Positions 1 through 6,229 of a DNA stretch of 11,337 nt are shown one piece after another. This stretch comes from DATJBC01 sp035515515. GTDB taxonomy: Bacteria; Actinomycetota; Acidimicrobiia; Acidimicrobiales; UBA8190. Numbering within the stretch: the stretch's first letter is position 1; each line of letters starts with the position of its first letter. A program made the translations under genes and the position numbers. The notes under the pieces were generated by a model that was not told the origin of the DNA, did not search any database, and worked only from the letters and a program-made list of their open reading frames with translations. Location of the stretch: contig DATJBC010000192.1 of the NCBI GenBank assembly GCA_035515515.1, forward strand, positions 1 to 11,337, in the 5' to 3' direction.

Positions 1-159
1 GGGCGCCCCTTCCCCCGCTGACCGCCGGCGCGGGGCGGCGGGCACCGGGCCGGAGGGAGGGCGTCAGCCGCCGCTGCCAGCCCCGGTGCCCGTGGCGCCG
101 CCCGGCGCGGGCGCAGACGACGGCCGTCACCTACCCCACGCTGGGCGCGGCGTGCGAGG

Positions 160-564
160 TCAGGCCCCGAGGGCGGCCTCGGTCTGCACGACGTCCTCGG
201 TGCCCCGGTAGTAGAAGACCTTCCCGCCCCGGAAGCGGAAGTAGTGGTGCAGGTTCATGTCGATGGCGCGGCCCGTGGCGCGCGCCCGCGCCCGGCAGCG
301 CACCACCGTGAGGACCGAGTCCTCGTTGGCGGCGACCGTGAGGGGCGTGAACTCGTCCACCTCCATGGCGGAGCCGAAGGCCTCGAAGAACGACGTCACG
401 CCGTCGTGGCCGTGGCGCACCCCGTACCAGGGGGCGGCGGGCGAGTTGGTGTCGGTGGCCCAGTCGACGTCCTCGGTGACGTTGTCCAGGATCGCCCCGA
501 CGTCGCCTCGGCCGAACGCCTCGTACACGGACTGGATGGTCTTGATGTTGTCGTCTGCCCCCAT
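160..564 (-). CDS. SnoaL-like / NTF2-superfamily protein
   Basis: A 134-residue protein of the usual length for a single SnoaL-like (NTF2-fold) domain. The N-terminal helix has the family pattern IKTIQSVYEAFGRGDV (about residues 7-22). It is followed by an acidic DNVTEDVDW stretch, a WYGVRHGHDGV loop (46-56), FFEAF (59-63) and a C-terminal sheet with HHYFRFRGGKVFYYRGTEDV (106-125). The fold is a cone with an internal cavity, used by ketosteroid isomerases, polyketide cyclases and many proteins of unknown substrate; no catalytic residues can be assigned here. The ATG start has a strong AGAGGAG ribosome site at 570-576, five bases upstream. It lies 52 bases downstream of the small barrel protein at 617-919 and is probably co-transcribed with it. 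The fold is clear; the reaction is unknown. Confidence 0.85.
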   Translation of the reverse strand: MGADDNIKTIQSVYEAFGRGDVGAILDNVTEDVDWATDTNSPAAPWYGVRHGHDGVTSFFEAFGSAMEVDEFTPLTVAANEDSVLTVVRCRARARATGRAIDMNLHHYFRFRGGKVFYYRGTEDVVQTEAALGA

Positions 565-616
565 GGGAGCTCCTCTCTTCGGGTCGTTGCGGTGTCGTGC
601 CGTTCGGTGCTGCGTG

Positions 617-919
617 TCAGCCGGTGGTGACGGTGAGGGCCCTGGGCGCGTAGACCTCGTGCGCCGGGAAGGACGTCACCGCGGGCTCGGCCGTGACGCC
701 GACCTTGGCCATGGCCGGGCCCAGCAGGCCCTCCCCGAAGGCGCCGGAGGCGGCCTCGCTCTCCCCGGCGTCGAGGTTGTGGCAGTCGCCGCCCTCCCAC
801 CAGGTCATGAGGACGAGCCCGGCCGCCGGGGCGTCCTCCAGCCAGCCGACCTCGGCCCGCACGGCGTCGTACTGCTCGGGGGTCACGCCGGACAGAACGG
901 TGTGGGTGACGACGGCCAT
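617..919 (-). CDS. Small dimeric alpha/beta-barrel-like protein (ABM/EthD-like)
   Basis: A 100-residue protein that looks like a single ferredoxin-like alpha+beta domain. It has a first strand (VVTHTVLSGV), a helix (TPEQYDAVRAEVGW), strands around GLVLMTWWEGGD (34-45), a Ser/Glu-rich helix (residues 53-66) and a last segment VTSFPAHEVYAP (81-92). Size and secondary-structure order fit the antibiotic-biosynthesis-monooxygenase/EthD type of dimeric barrel, but no family-defining motif is certain, so the function is open. The ATG start has an AGGAG site at 926-930, six bases upstream. It is the first gene of a two-gene minus-strand unit with the SnoaL-like gene and is divergent from the sigma factor gene. 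Confidence 0.75.
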   Translation of the reverse strand: MAVVTHTVLSGVTPEQYDAVRAEVGWLEDAPAAGLVLMTWWEGGDCHNLDAGESEAASGAFGEGLLGPAMAKVGVTAEPAVTSFPAHEVYAPRALTVTTG

Positions 920-1314
920 GGGCGACTCCTGTCGCGGGGGCCCGCCGGCGGGGCCCGTCGTCCTGTCATTCGCCCGCGCCCCGCGCCGCGGATCACTGGC
1001 CCACCACCGCTCCCCGGGCCCCGGGAGGCGGGCCGGGGCCCCGCGCGTGGGCGGCCGCCGCCAGGGCCAGGGGCGAGACGCGTGGGCGCGGCGGGTGATC
1101 CAGCGGGGGCCCCGTCACCGAACTGTCAGGGAACTGCAACGGAGATGTCGAAGGGAGGCTCCGTGCACCGGGAACGGGGCCGGTCGATCGTCAGGCCAGG
1201 CACGAGAGCGTGAACACCGTCCTCGCCCGCGAGCGGCCCGAGCGTGCGCCCGCCCCCGCCGCGTCGGCGGCGGCCACCCCGCGTGCACGGGACCCGGCAA
1301 GTATCGTGCGCGCC
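920..1314. other. Divergent intergenic region, about 395 bp
   Basis: This gap lies between the minus-strand barrel gene and the proposed sigma factor start. It is extremely GC-rich, and TA dinucleotides are nearly absent until the TATCGT hexamer at 1302. Seen here: the AGGAG site for the minus-strand gene (926-930), two GGGAAC words (1129-1134 and 1170-1175), an AAGGGAGG ribosome-site-like word at about 1151-1158, and a 16-codon open frame (1163-1213). The part from 1210 is also open in the sigma factor frame and would be coding if an upstream GTG were used. I see no convincing promoter for the minus-strand gene and no RNA gene. Confidence 0.5.
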
Positions 1315-1317
1315 GTG
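1302..1317 (+). promoter_or_regulatory. Candidate -10 element and leaderless start of the sigma factor gene
   Basis: TATCGT (1302-1307) matches the actinobacterial -10 pattern TAnnnT. It sits exactly seven bases before an in-frame GTG at 1315, so transcription could start at the GTG itself. There is no Shine-Dalgarno sequence before this GTG, which fits a leaderless transcript. No recognisable -35 hexamer is present. The same spacing recurs before two minus-strand genes in this window. Confidence 0.4.
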
Positions 1318-1872
1318 GACTCGCTCGAGGCGTTGCTCGCCGCCCGGCTGGCTGCCGGTGACGACGAGGCGCTGGCCGAGATCTGGCAACGCTACGGTTC
1401 GCTGGTCTTCGGGCTGGCCCGGCGCCTCACCGGGGACTCCGCCGTCGCCGAGGACGTGACCCAGGAGGTGTTCGTCACCTTGTGGCAGCACCCCGAGCGC
1501 TTCGACGCCGACCGCGGGTCGCTGCGCGCCTACCTCGGCGTGCACGCCCAGCGGCGGGCCATCGACGCCATGCGCCGCGAGGGGCGCCGCGCCGAGCGCG
1601 AGCACCGGCACCAGCGCCTCCACCCCCAGGCGGGACCGGGGCCGAGCGACGAGGCCGAGAGCGCGGTGCTGTCCGACGCCGTGCGCGACGCCATCAGCCG
1701 GCTGCCGGCCGAGCAACGCGAGGCCGTCGAGCTCGCCTACTTCAACGGCCTGACCCACCGCGAGGTCGCCACCACCCTGGGCATCCCGGAAGGGACGGCC
1801 AAGTCACGGCTGCGGCTGGCCCAGGCCAAACTGCAGTCCTGGCTCGACGCCACGCTGTTGGAGCTCGTATGA
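1315..1872 (+). CDS. ECF-family RNA polymerase sigma factor
   Basis: A sigma-70 factor of the extracytoplasmic-function type, which directs RNA polymerase to a specific promoter set. From the GTG at 1315 the protein is 185 residues, normal for ECF factors. Region 2 covers about residues 18-95, with the region 2.2 motif EDVTQEVFVTLW (46-57) and basic region 2.4 (AIDAMRREGRR). A short linker precedes region 4 (about 118-175), whose helix-turn-helix runs from LTHREVATTLGI into PEGTAKSRLRLA. Overall it resembles the SigK-like branch. An in-frame GTG at 1210 would add 35 Pro/Ala/Arg-rich residues unlike any sigma region; I prefer 1315 because the conserved pattern starts there and a leaderless -10 precedes it. 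The stop overlaps the next ATG (ATGA, 1869-1872), so translation of the two is likely coupled, a typical arrangement for a sigma/regulator pair. Confidence 0.9.
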   Translation: MDSLEALLAARLAAGDDEALAEIWQRYGSLVFGLARRLTGDSAVAEDVTQEVFVTLWQHPERFDADRGSLRAYLGVHAQRRAIDAMRREGRRAEREHRHQRLHPQAGPGPSDEAESAVLSDAVRDAISRLPAEQREAVELAYFNGLTHREVATTLGIPEGTAKSRLRLAQAKLQSWLDATLLELV

Positions 1873-2822
1873 ACGACCACCGGTCCGCTCGCGACGCCCT
1901 CGACGAGCTGCGCTACGCCCTCGCCGAGGGCAACGCCCAGCGCCCCCCGGCCGCACTGGCGGACGCCGTCATGGCGGCTGCCCTGGCGGCACGCGGCGCC
2001 GGCCGGCCCGTGGACGACCCCGAGCCGATCTCCCCCGCCGAGGCCCTGGCCCACGCAGCGGCATCCCTCGGGGCGCTGCTCGGCTCGCTCGGGGACGGCG
2101 AGTGGCGCCGTCCGTGCATCCGGGGCCTCTCCGTCCAGGGCGTCGTCGGCCATCTCATCGGCGTGGAGCGCGACTTCCAGGACGCCCTGCGCGCCCCGGA
2201 GGGTCGCGAGGCGAGCGCCGACCACGTCGGGTCCACCGACCCCCTGGCCCACGAGCACGCGCGGCGTCCGCCCGCCGAGACGCTCGACGCCTGGCGCGCG
2301 GCGGTGGCGGGCACGGCGCGGCTTCTGGCCGGGCTGGCGCCGTCGTCGGGGGACGGCGAGCGCCCGGTCGCCCTCTACGGCCTGCGTCTGGGACTGGGGC
2401 CGTTCCTGGTGGTGCGCACCTTCGAGCTGTGGACCCACGAGGAGGACATCCGGCGCGCCACCGGCCGCGGCCTAGAGCCCCCCGGGGCCGCCACCCTGGC
2501 GCTCATGACGTCGCTGGCCGTCAGCCTGCTCCCGGCGGCGCTGGCCCGAACGGAGCGCTCGGGCGAGGGGCGCTCGGCCCGCATCGTCCTCACCGGCCCC
2601 GGCGGGGGGACCTGGCAGCGCGGCCTCGGCCTGTCGTCGGCCGACGGGACCGCCGTCGTCAACGAGGGCCCCGTCGACGTCCGCATCGTGGTCGACGCCG
2701 TGGAGTTCTGCCGCCTCGTGGCCAACCGCGTCGACCCCGCTACGCTGGCCGCCGTGGTGACCGGAGACGCCGCGCTGGCTCGGGACCTGTTCGTGGGGGC
2801 CGCCGGCCTGGCGCTGGACTGA
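1869..2822 (+). CDS. DinB/maleylpyruvate-isomerase-fold (mycothiol-dependent type) protein, possible sigma-factor partner
   Basis: A 317-residue protein of the mycothiol-dependent maleylpyruvate isomerase family. After an N-terminal extension (about 1-55) comes the four-helix DinB-like domain. It keeps the pattern GVVGHLIGVERDF (His95) and FELWTHEEDIR (Glu186 and His190), matching the His/Glu/His metal triad of the family. The C-terminal part (about 235-317) fits the second MDMPI domain, with VDVRIVVDAVEFCRLV and a VTGDAALAR segment. Known members bind divalent metal and use mycothiol as cofactor; the substrate here is unknown. The start overlaps the sigma factor stop by four bases. The extension contains a hydrophobic helix (PPAALADAVMAAALAARG, about 26-43) where an anti-sigma contact could sit. 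There is no transmembrane segment and no HxxxCxxC zinc motif. A role as a cytoplasmic, mycothiol-responsive regulator of the sigma factor is inference; a plain enzyme is the alternative. Confidence 0.85.
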   Translation: MNDHRSARDALDELRYALAEGNAQRPPAALADAVMAAALAARGAGRPVDDPEPISPAEALAHAAASLGALLGSLGDGEWRRPCIRGLSVQGVVGHLIGVERDFQDALRAPEGREASADHVGSTDPLAHEHARRPPAETLDAWRAAVAGTARLLAGLAPSSGDGERPVALYGLRLGLGPFLVVRTFELWTHEEDIRRATGRGLEPPGAATLALMTSLAVSLLPAALARTERSGEGRSARIVLTGPGGGTWQRGLGLSSADGTAVVNEGPVDVRIVVDAVEFCRLVANRVDPATLAAVVTGDAALARDLFVGAAGLALD

Positions 2823-2832
2823 CCGCCGGCCG

Positions 2833-3324
2833 ATGGCGAGCGACCCGGCCCGGCCCCGCTGGGACCGCGCCGAGCTGCAGCGGGCGCACGACAACTACGT
2901 GGCGGTGGCCACCGAGGCGGGGCGCAGCGGCGACTGGCGCCCGTGGGCGGACCTGTTCACCGAGGACGCCGTGTACATCGAGCACCTCTTCGGCCGCTTC
3001 GAAGGGCGCGAGCGCATCCTCGAGTGGATCTCCAGGACCATGGCCGAGTGGCCCAACACCGAGATGACGATGTTCCCCCACGACTGGTGCGTGTGCGACG
3101 AGCAGCGGGGCTGGTGGATCTGCCAGATCGAGAACCGCTTCAACGACCCCGGTGACGGCCAGGTGTACCAGGCCGCCAACGTCACGATCCTCACCTACGC
3201 CGGCGACATGCGCTTCTCCTCGGAGGAGGACGTCTACAACCCGGCCAACTTCGCACCCGCCGTCAAGGGCTGGATGGAGGCCAAGAAGGCCCACGGCGGC
3301 CCCGACGCCCCGTCTCCGTCCTGA
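2833..3324 (+). CDS. SnoaL-like / NTF2-superfamily protein
   Basis: A 163-residue protein with one SnoaL-like domain and a short disordered tail (GGPDAPSPS). The opening helix region (WDRAELQRAHDNYVAVA, 10-26) leads into DWRPWADLFTEDAVYIEHLFGRFEGRERI (34-62 in outline), the classic site where these proteins name their cavity wall. WICQIENRF (95-103) and VTILTYAG (117-124) are core strands, and EEDVYNPANF (131-140) closes the domain. Many actinobacterial relatives are of unknown substrate. It follows the MDMPI-fold gene after ten bases and precedes the dehalogenase by 23, so it belongs to the same plus-strand operon. No Shine-Dalgarno sequence is evident before the ATG, which fits coupling to the upstream gene. 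It shares only the fold, not close sequence, with the SnoaL-like gene at 160-564. Confidence 0.85.
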   Translation: MASDPARPRWDRAELQRAHDNYVAVATEAGRSGDWRPWADLFTEDAVYIEHLFGRFEGRERILEWISRTMAEWPNTEMTMFPHDWCVCDEQRGWWICQIENRFNDPGDGQVYQAANVTILTYAGDMRFSSEEDVYNPANFAPAVKGWMEAKKAHGGPDAPSPS

Positions 3325-3347
3325 GGGTCCCGGCGACGGCGGCGACG

Positions 3348-4349
3348 GTGGACGACGGCCCGGCGCGCCCCGAACGCGGCCCCCTGGGCGCCGGGGTCCT
3401 GCGCACGCCGGAGGCGCGCTTCGAGGGGCTGGCGGGCTACCCCTTCGAGCCCCGCTACGCCCCGGTGCGGGCCGACGGCGTGGAAGAGCGCTGGATGCAC
3501 TACGTCGACGCCGGCGACGCCCGGGCGCCGGTGGTGCTGCTCCTCCACGGCCAGCCGACGTGGTCGTACCTGTACCGGACGGCGGTGCCCGTCCTGGTGG
3601 CGCGGGGCCTGCGGGCGCTGGCCCCCGACCACATCGGCTTCGGGCGCTCCGACAAGCCCGCCGACCGCACCGAGTACACCCTCCGGCGTCACATCCAGTG
3701 GACCACCAGCCTGGTGGAGTACCTCGACCTGCACGACGCCACGCTCGTGGTCCAGGACTGGGGCGGCCCCATCGGGCTCGGCGCGCTGGCGGCGGCGCCC
3801 GACCGCTTCGCCCGCGTGGTGGCCACCAACACCGCCCTGCACACCTGTGACCCCGGCCTCGAGGGGCGGCTCACGTGGGCCAACCACGGCGCGGGGCCGG
3901 GGCGCATGGTGATCGAGGAGGCCCTGCTCGACTACGTGCAGTACTGCCAGCACACGCCCGACCTCGTGCCCAGCCTGTTCCTGTCGGCTGGCGCGGGCGC
4001 GCTGGCCCCCGAGGTGGCCAGGGCCTACGACGCCCCCTTCCCCGACGCCCGCTACGGCGCCGGGCTGCGCCAGATGACGGCGCTCATCCCGCTGTCGCCC
4101 CACAGCGCCGGCGCCCGCGCCAACCGCTCGACCATGGAGGCGCTGGCGCAGTGGCGGCGCCCCTTCCTCACGGCCTTCACCGACGGCGACCCCGCCACCC
4201 GGGGCTGGGAGGCCGTGCTCCAACAACACGTCCCGGGGGCGGCGGGACTGGACCACCGCGTCCTCGCCGGCGCCGGGCACTTCGTCCCCGAGGAGCGGGG
4301 AGAGGAGCTCGCCGGCATCGTCGCCGACCTCGTCCGGGCGACGTCCTGA
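3348..4349 (+). CDS. Haloalkane dehalogenase-like alpha/beta hydrolase (subfamily I type)
   Basis: A 333-residue alpha/beta hydrolase with the layout of haloalkane dehalogenases, which cleave carbon-halogen bonds to give an alcohol, halide and a proton. The oxyanion segment is HGQPTWSYLYR (67-77), and APDHIGFGRSDKP (92-104) follows. The nucleophile motif is VVQDWGGPIGL (134-144): Asp137 is the nucleophile and Trp138 the first halide-binding residue. The probable acid is Asp281 in TDGDPATRG, and the base is His311 in GAGHFVPEE. Trp177 in the cap region (LTWANHG) lies about where subfamily I places its second halide-binding tryptophan. The cap also has the YDAPFPDARYGAGLR pattern (227-241). About 20 residues precede the conserved LRTPEARFEGL start region; no closer start codon exists. 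It is the last gene of the sigma-factor operon and convergent with the thioesterase gene. Some relatives with this triad are poor dehalogenases, so the substrate is not assured. Confidence 0.75.
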   Translation: MDDGPARPERGPLGAGVLRTPEARFEGLAGYPFEPRYAPVRADGVEERWMHYVDAGDARAPVVLLLHGQPTWSYLYRTAVPVLVARGLRALAPDHIGFGRSDKPADRTEYTLRRHIQWTTSLVEYLDLHDATLVVQDWGGPIGLGALAAAPDRFARVVATNTALHTCDPGLEGRLTWANHGAGPGRMVIEEALLDYVQYCQHTPDLVPSLFLSAGAGALAPEVARAYDAPFPDARYGAGLRQMTALIPLSPHSAGARANRSTMEALAQWRRPFLTAFTDGDPATRGWEAVLQQHVPGAAGLDHRVLAGAGHFVPEERGEELAGIVADLVRATS

Positions 4350-4381
4350 GGGCCCCTCGGCGCGGCGGCTGCCCGGGCGCC

Positions 4382-4789
4382 TCAGTCTCGACGGTCCGGG
4401 GGAGCCGCCAGGTTCTGGAGCCGCAGCTGCCCCCGGGCCACCAGCTTGCCGTCGCTCTCGCGGGCGATCTCGACCAGCCAGACCTGCTGGGAGCGCCCGG
4501 TGAACGCCGGCGTGCCGGTGGCCCGCACCCGCCCGGCGCGGTGCGGGCGCAGGAAGTCGGTGGCGTTGGCGACCCCGACGACGGCCATCTCGCCGGTGAT
4601 CTCCCGGGCGGCGAAGGCCGCACCGTGGCTGGCGACCGACTCCACGACCGAGGCCCAGACACCGCCGTGGACGATGCCGTACGCCTGCTGGTGCCGCTCG
4701 TCGATGTCGACGTAAGCCACGACCCGCGTGGCGGTCAGCTCCTCCACCCTGATCCCCAATGCGCTGTCCCATCCCGGTTGTGGTTCCAT
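4382..4789 (-). CDS. PaaI-type hotdog-fold acyl-CoA thioesterase
   Basis: A 135-residue single hotdog-fold protein, the usual size for PaaI/ComA-like thioesterases, which hydrolyse acyl- or aroyl-CoA esters. The signature is GIVHGGVWASVVESVAS (38-54). His41-Gly42 opens the central helix and Glu50 is the likely catalytic carboxylate, as in the Arthrobacter-type 4-hydroxybenzoyl-CoA thioesterases. Further family features are the GVANATDFLRPHRAGRVRATG strand-loop (72-92) and QQVWLVEI (101-108). The ATG is preceded by an AGAGGAG word just two bases away, close but usable. It is the last gene of the minus-strand run, 64 bases after the alpha/beta hydrolase, and faces the dehalogenase gene tail to tail across 32 bases. 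The acyl group is not predictable. Confidence 0.88.
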   Translation of the reverse strand: MEPQPGWDSALGIRVEELTATRVVAYVDIDERHQQAYGIVHGGVWASVVESVASHGAAFAAREITGEMAVVGVANATDFLRPHRAGRVRATGTPAFTGRSQQVWLVEIARESDGKLVARGQLRLQNLAAPPDRRD

Positions 4790-4853
4790 CGCTCCTCTTC
4801 TCGTGGCAGAGCCCGTAGCCGCGTCGCTGCCGATTCGTCCGGGGTGTCGTCCG

Positions 4854-5648
4854 TCAGGACTCGAGGAAGCCCAAGACGTCGGGGAGGGCGCGGGCGTCCT
4901 GCACGAAGAACGCGTGACCGCCCTCGTAGACGTGGAGCGACGCGCCGCGGATGCGGCCGGCCATGGCCTCGGCGTTGCACAAGGGCGCGATGCCGTCGAA
5001 GCGCCCCGCCCCCACGAACGTGGGGCACGTGATGCGCTCCAGGCGGTCCCAGGCGTCGTGGTGGCGTCGGGCCTCGAGCTGCATGGCCATGCCGTAGCGG
5101 ACGATCTCGGGCTCGTCCTCGGGCGAGCGGCGGGCCATGAGCTCGGTCAGCGCCCGGTCCTCGGGGTGCTCGTCGAGCCAGTCCGGGGTGAAGCGGGCGT
5201 CGAGCAGCTGGCGGGAGATGGCGGCGCGCTGCGCGGGGTCCATCGCGGTCAGCTTGTGCAGCGGGAAGGACGAGCCGCCCTCCCCGCCGGGCGAGGTGCA
5301 CAACAGCGCCAGGCGCTCGACGCGCTCGGGGGCGGTCACGGCCAGCTCCTGCGCCACCATGCCGCCGAAGCTCACGCCCACCACCCGGCACGACGGCCAG
5401 CCCACGGCGTCCAAGAGCCCGAGGGCGTCGGCCGCGTAGTCCCCCATCGAGTAGGGGCCCTCCACCACCTGGGTGCGGCCCAGGCCGCGCTGGTCGTGGG
5501 CCACCACATCGAAGCGGCGGGTGAAGACCTCGATGAGCGGCGCGCTGGTGCGGAGGGTGGCACCCGAACCGTTGACGACGAGCAGGTGCGGCCCGGTCCC
5601 GGCCCGCTCGTAGTACAGCTCGATCCCGTTGACCGTGACCGTCGGCAC
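4854..5648 (-). CDS. Alpha/beta-fold hydrolase
   Basis: A 264-residue serine hydrolase of the alpha/beta fold, similar in layout to 3-oxoadipate enol-lactonase-like and other small-ester hydrolases. The oxyanion segment is LLVVNGSGATL, with Asn in place of the usual His of HG. HDQRGLGRT follows, then the nucleophile elbow GVSFGGM (Ser93). The acid Asp218 lies in GAGRFDGIAP and the base His245 in EGGHAFF. A cap region lies between about 125 and 200. I place the start at GTG 5648, where the protein begins VPTVTVNGIELYYE, the normal start region of this family. A GTG three codons upstream (5657) would overlap the promoter-like TAGCGT. It lies 37 bases downstream of the SRPBCC gene. The substrate is unknown. 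Confidence 0.88.
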   Translation of the reverse strand: MPTVTVNGIELYYERAGTGPHLLVVNGSGATLRTSAPLIEVFTRRFDVVAHDQRGLGRTQVVEGPYSMGDYAADALGLLDAVGWPSCRVVGVSFGGMVAQELAVTAPERVERLALLCTSPGGEGGSSFPLHKLTAMDPAQRAAISRQLLDARFTPDWLDEHPEDRALTELMARRSPEDEPEIVRYGMAMQLEARRHHDAWDRLERITCPTFVGAGRFDGIAPLCNAEAMAGRIRGASLHVYEGGHAFFVQDARALPDVLGFLES

Positions 5649-5661
5649 GCGCAGCACGCTA
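5646..5661 (-). promoter_or_regulatory. Candidate -10 element and leaderless start of the alpha/beta hydrolase gene
   Basis: On the minus strand TAGCGT (5661-5656) is followed by a seven-base spacer and then GTG (5648-5646). It matches TAnnnT, and no ribosome site precedes the GTG. The hydrolase could therefore be transcribed from its own start as well as from upstream. No clear -35 box is seen. Confidence 0.4.
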
Positions 5662-5685
5662 CGGCACGCGGCCGGTGCCGGCCCC

Positions 5686-6192
5686 TCAGCGTTCGGGGGC
5701 GGCCTCCCCCGGCGCTTCGGACGCCGGGGCGGGGGCCAGCAGTTCGCTCAGGCGCTCGAGGGTGCGCTCCATGTCGCGGCGTGTCTTGCCCGAGTAGATG
5801 CCCCCCAGCTTGAGCAGCACACGCTGGTGGTCGCCGGTGATGTCCCAGCTCTCGCGCACCAGGGTCCCGCCGTCGACGGGCTCGAGCTCGTAGCGCCACA
5901 CCCGGCCGGCCACCAGCCTCCCCATGAAGCCGGTGGGGCCGGTCTTCCAGGCGATCCGCCTGTTCTCCTCGAACTCCACTACGCGGTTCACCGTCGAGTA
6001 CGGCACCAGCATCTTCATCCCCATGCCGAAGCTCGACCCGAGGGCGAGGCGCTGGCCGGCGCCGTGGTTGGCCCCCTGGAGCATCCCCGACCCGTCGATC
6101 AGGTGGTGCTTGCCGGCATCCGCCAACACCTCGAAGACGGCCTGGGGCGGCGCGGCGATGACCCGTTGGACCGTGAGCACATACCCGTCCAC
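5686..6192 (-). CDS. SRPBCC (START/Bet v1-fold) protein
   Basis: A 168-residue protein with one SRPBCC domain, the helix-grip fold that binds hydrophobic ligands and includes polyketide cyclases and START-like proteins. The N-terminal strand and helix YVLTVQRVIAAPPQAVFEVL (4-23) are typical. YSTVNRVVEFEENRRIAWKT (65-84) and WRYELEPVDGGTLVRESW (99-116) are the middle strands, and the long C-terminal helix follows (about 135-152), ending in an Ala/Pro/Glu-rich tail. I chose GTG 6192 because a perfect AGGAGG (6198-6203) sits five bases before it; a longer reading from GTG 6219 adds nine residues but has no ribosome site. It follows the L,D-transpeptidase gene by 37 bases. The ligand is unknown. 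Confidence 0.88.
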   Translation of the reverse strand: MDGYVLTVQRVIAAPPQAVFEVLADAGKHHLIDGSGMLQGANHGAGQRLALGSSFGMGMKMLVPYSTVNRVVEFEENRRIAWKTGPTGFMGRLVAGRVWRYELEPVDGGTLVRESWDITGDHQRVLLKLGGIYSGKTRRDMERTLERLSELLAPAPASEAPGEAAPER

Positions 6193-6197
6193 GGCGT

Positions 6198-6203
6198 CCT
6201 CCT
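6198..6203 (-). promoter_or_regulatory. Ribosome binding site that fixes the SRPBCC gene start
   Basis: AGGAGG on the minus strand, five bases upstream of GTG 6192. It lies inside the nine extra codons that the longer start at 6219 would give, which argues for the shorter protein. Confidence 0.7.
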
Positions 6204-6229
6204 CGCTGTGGCTCCCCACGGGGGCGCCG

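Noticed and set aside
1..159. Possible end of another gene on either strand
   Set aside because: The short open stretches are Gly/Ala/Pro low-complexity or only a few codons long, with no domain evidence.
1129..1192. Two GGGAAC words (1129 and 1170), each followed by a GTC, resembling ECF sigma promoters for autoregulation
   Set aside because: The spacers to GTC are 12 and 14 bases, shorter than the roughly 16-17 usual for ECF promoters, and such words are common at this GC content.
1482..2822. Long plus-strand open frame that begins inside the sigma factor and runs into the MDMPI-fold gene
   Set aside because: The first 129 codons are an out-of-frame Arg/Pro/Ala-rich shadow of the sigma gene. 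The real gene starts at ATG 1869, at the ATGA overlap.
4350..4381. Possible bidirectional terminator between the convergent dehalogenase and thioesterase genes
   Set aside because: The 32 bases are GC-rich, but I find no clean inverted repeat and no T tract.
3234..4772. 512-codon minus-strand open frame opposite the dehalogenase and thioesterase genes
   Set aside because: It is Gly/Arg/Pro-rich with no recognisable domain, and both overlapped genes have clear catalytic motifs. Long antisense frames are expected at this GC content.
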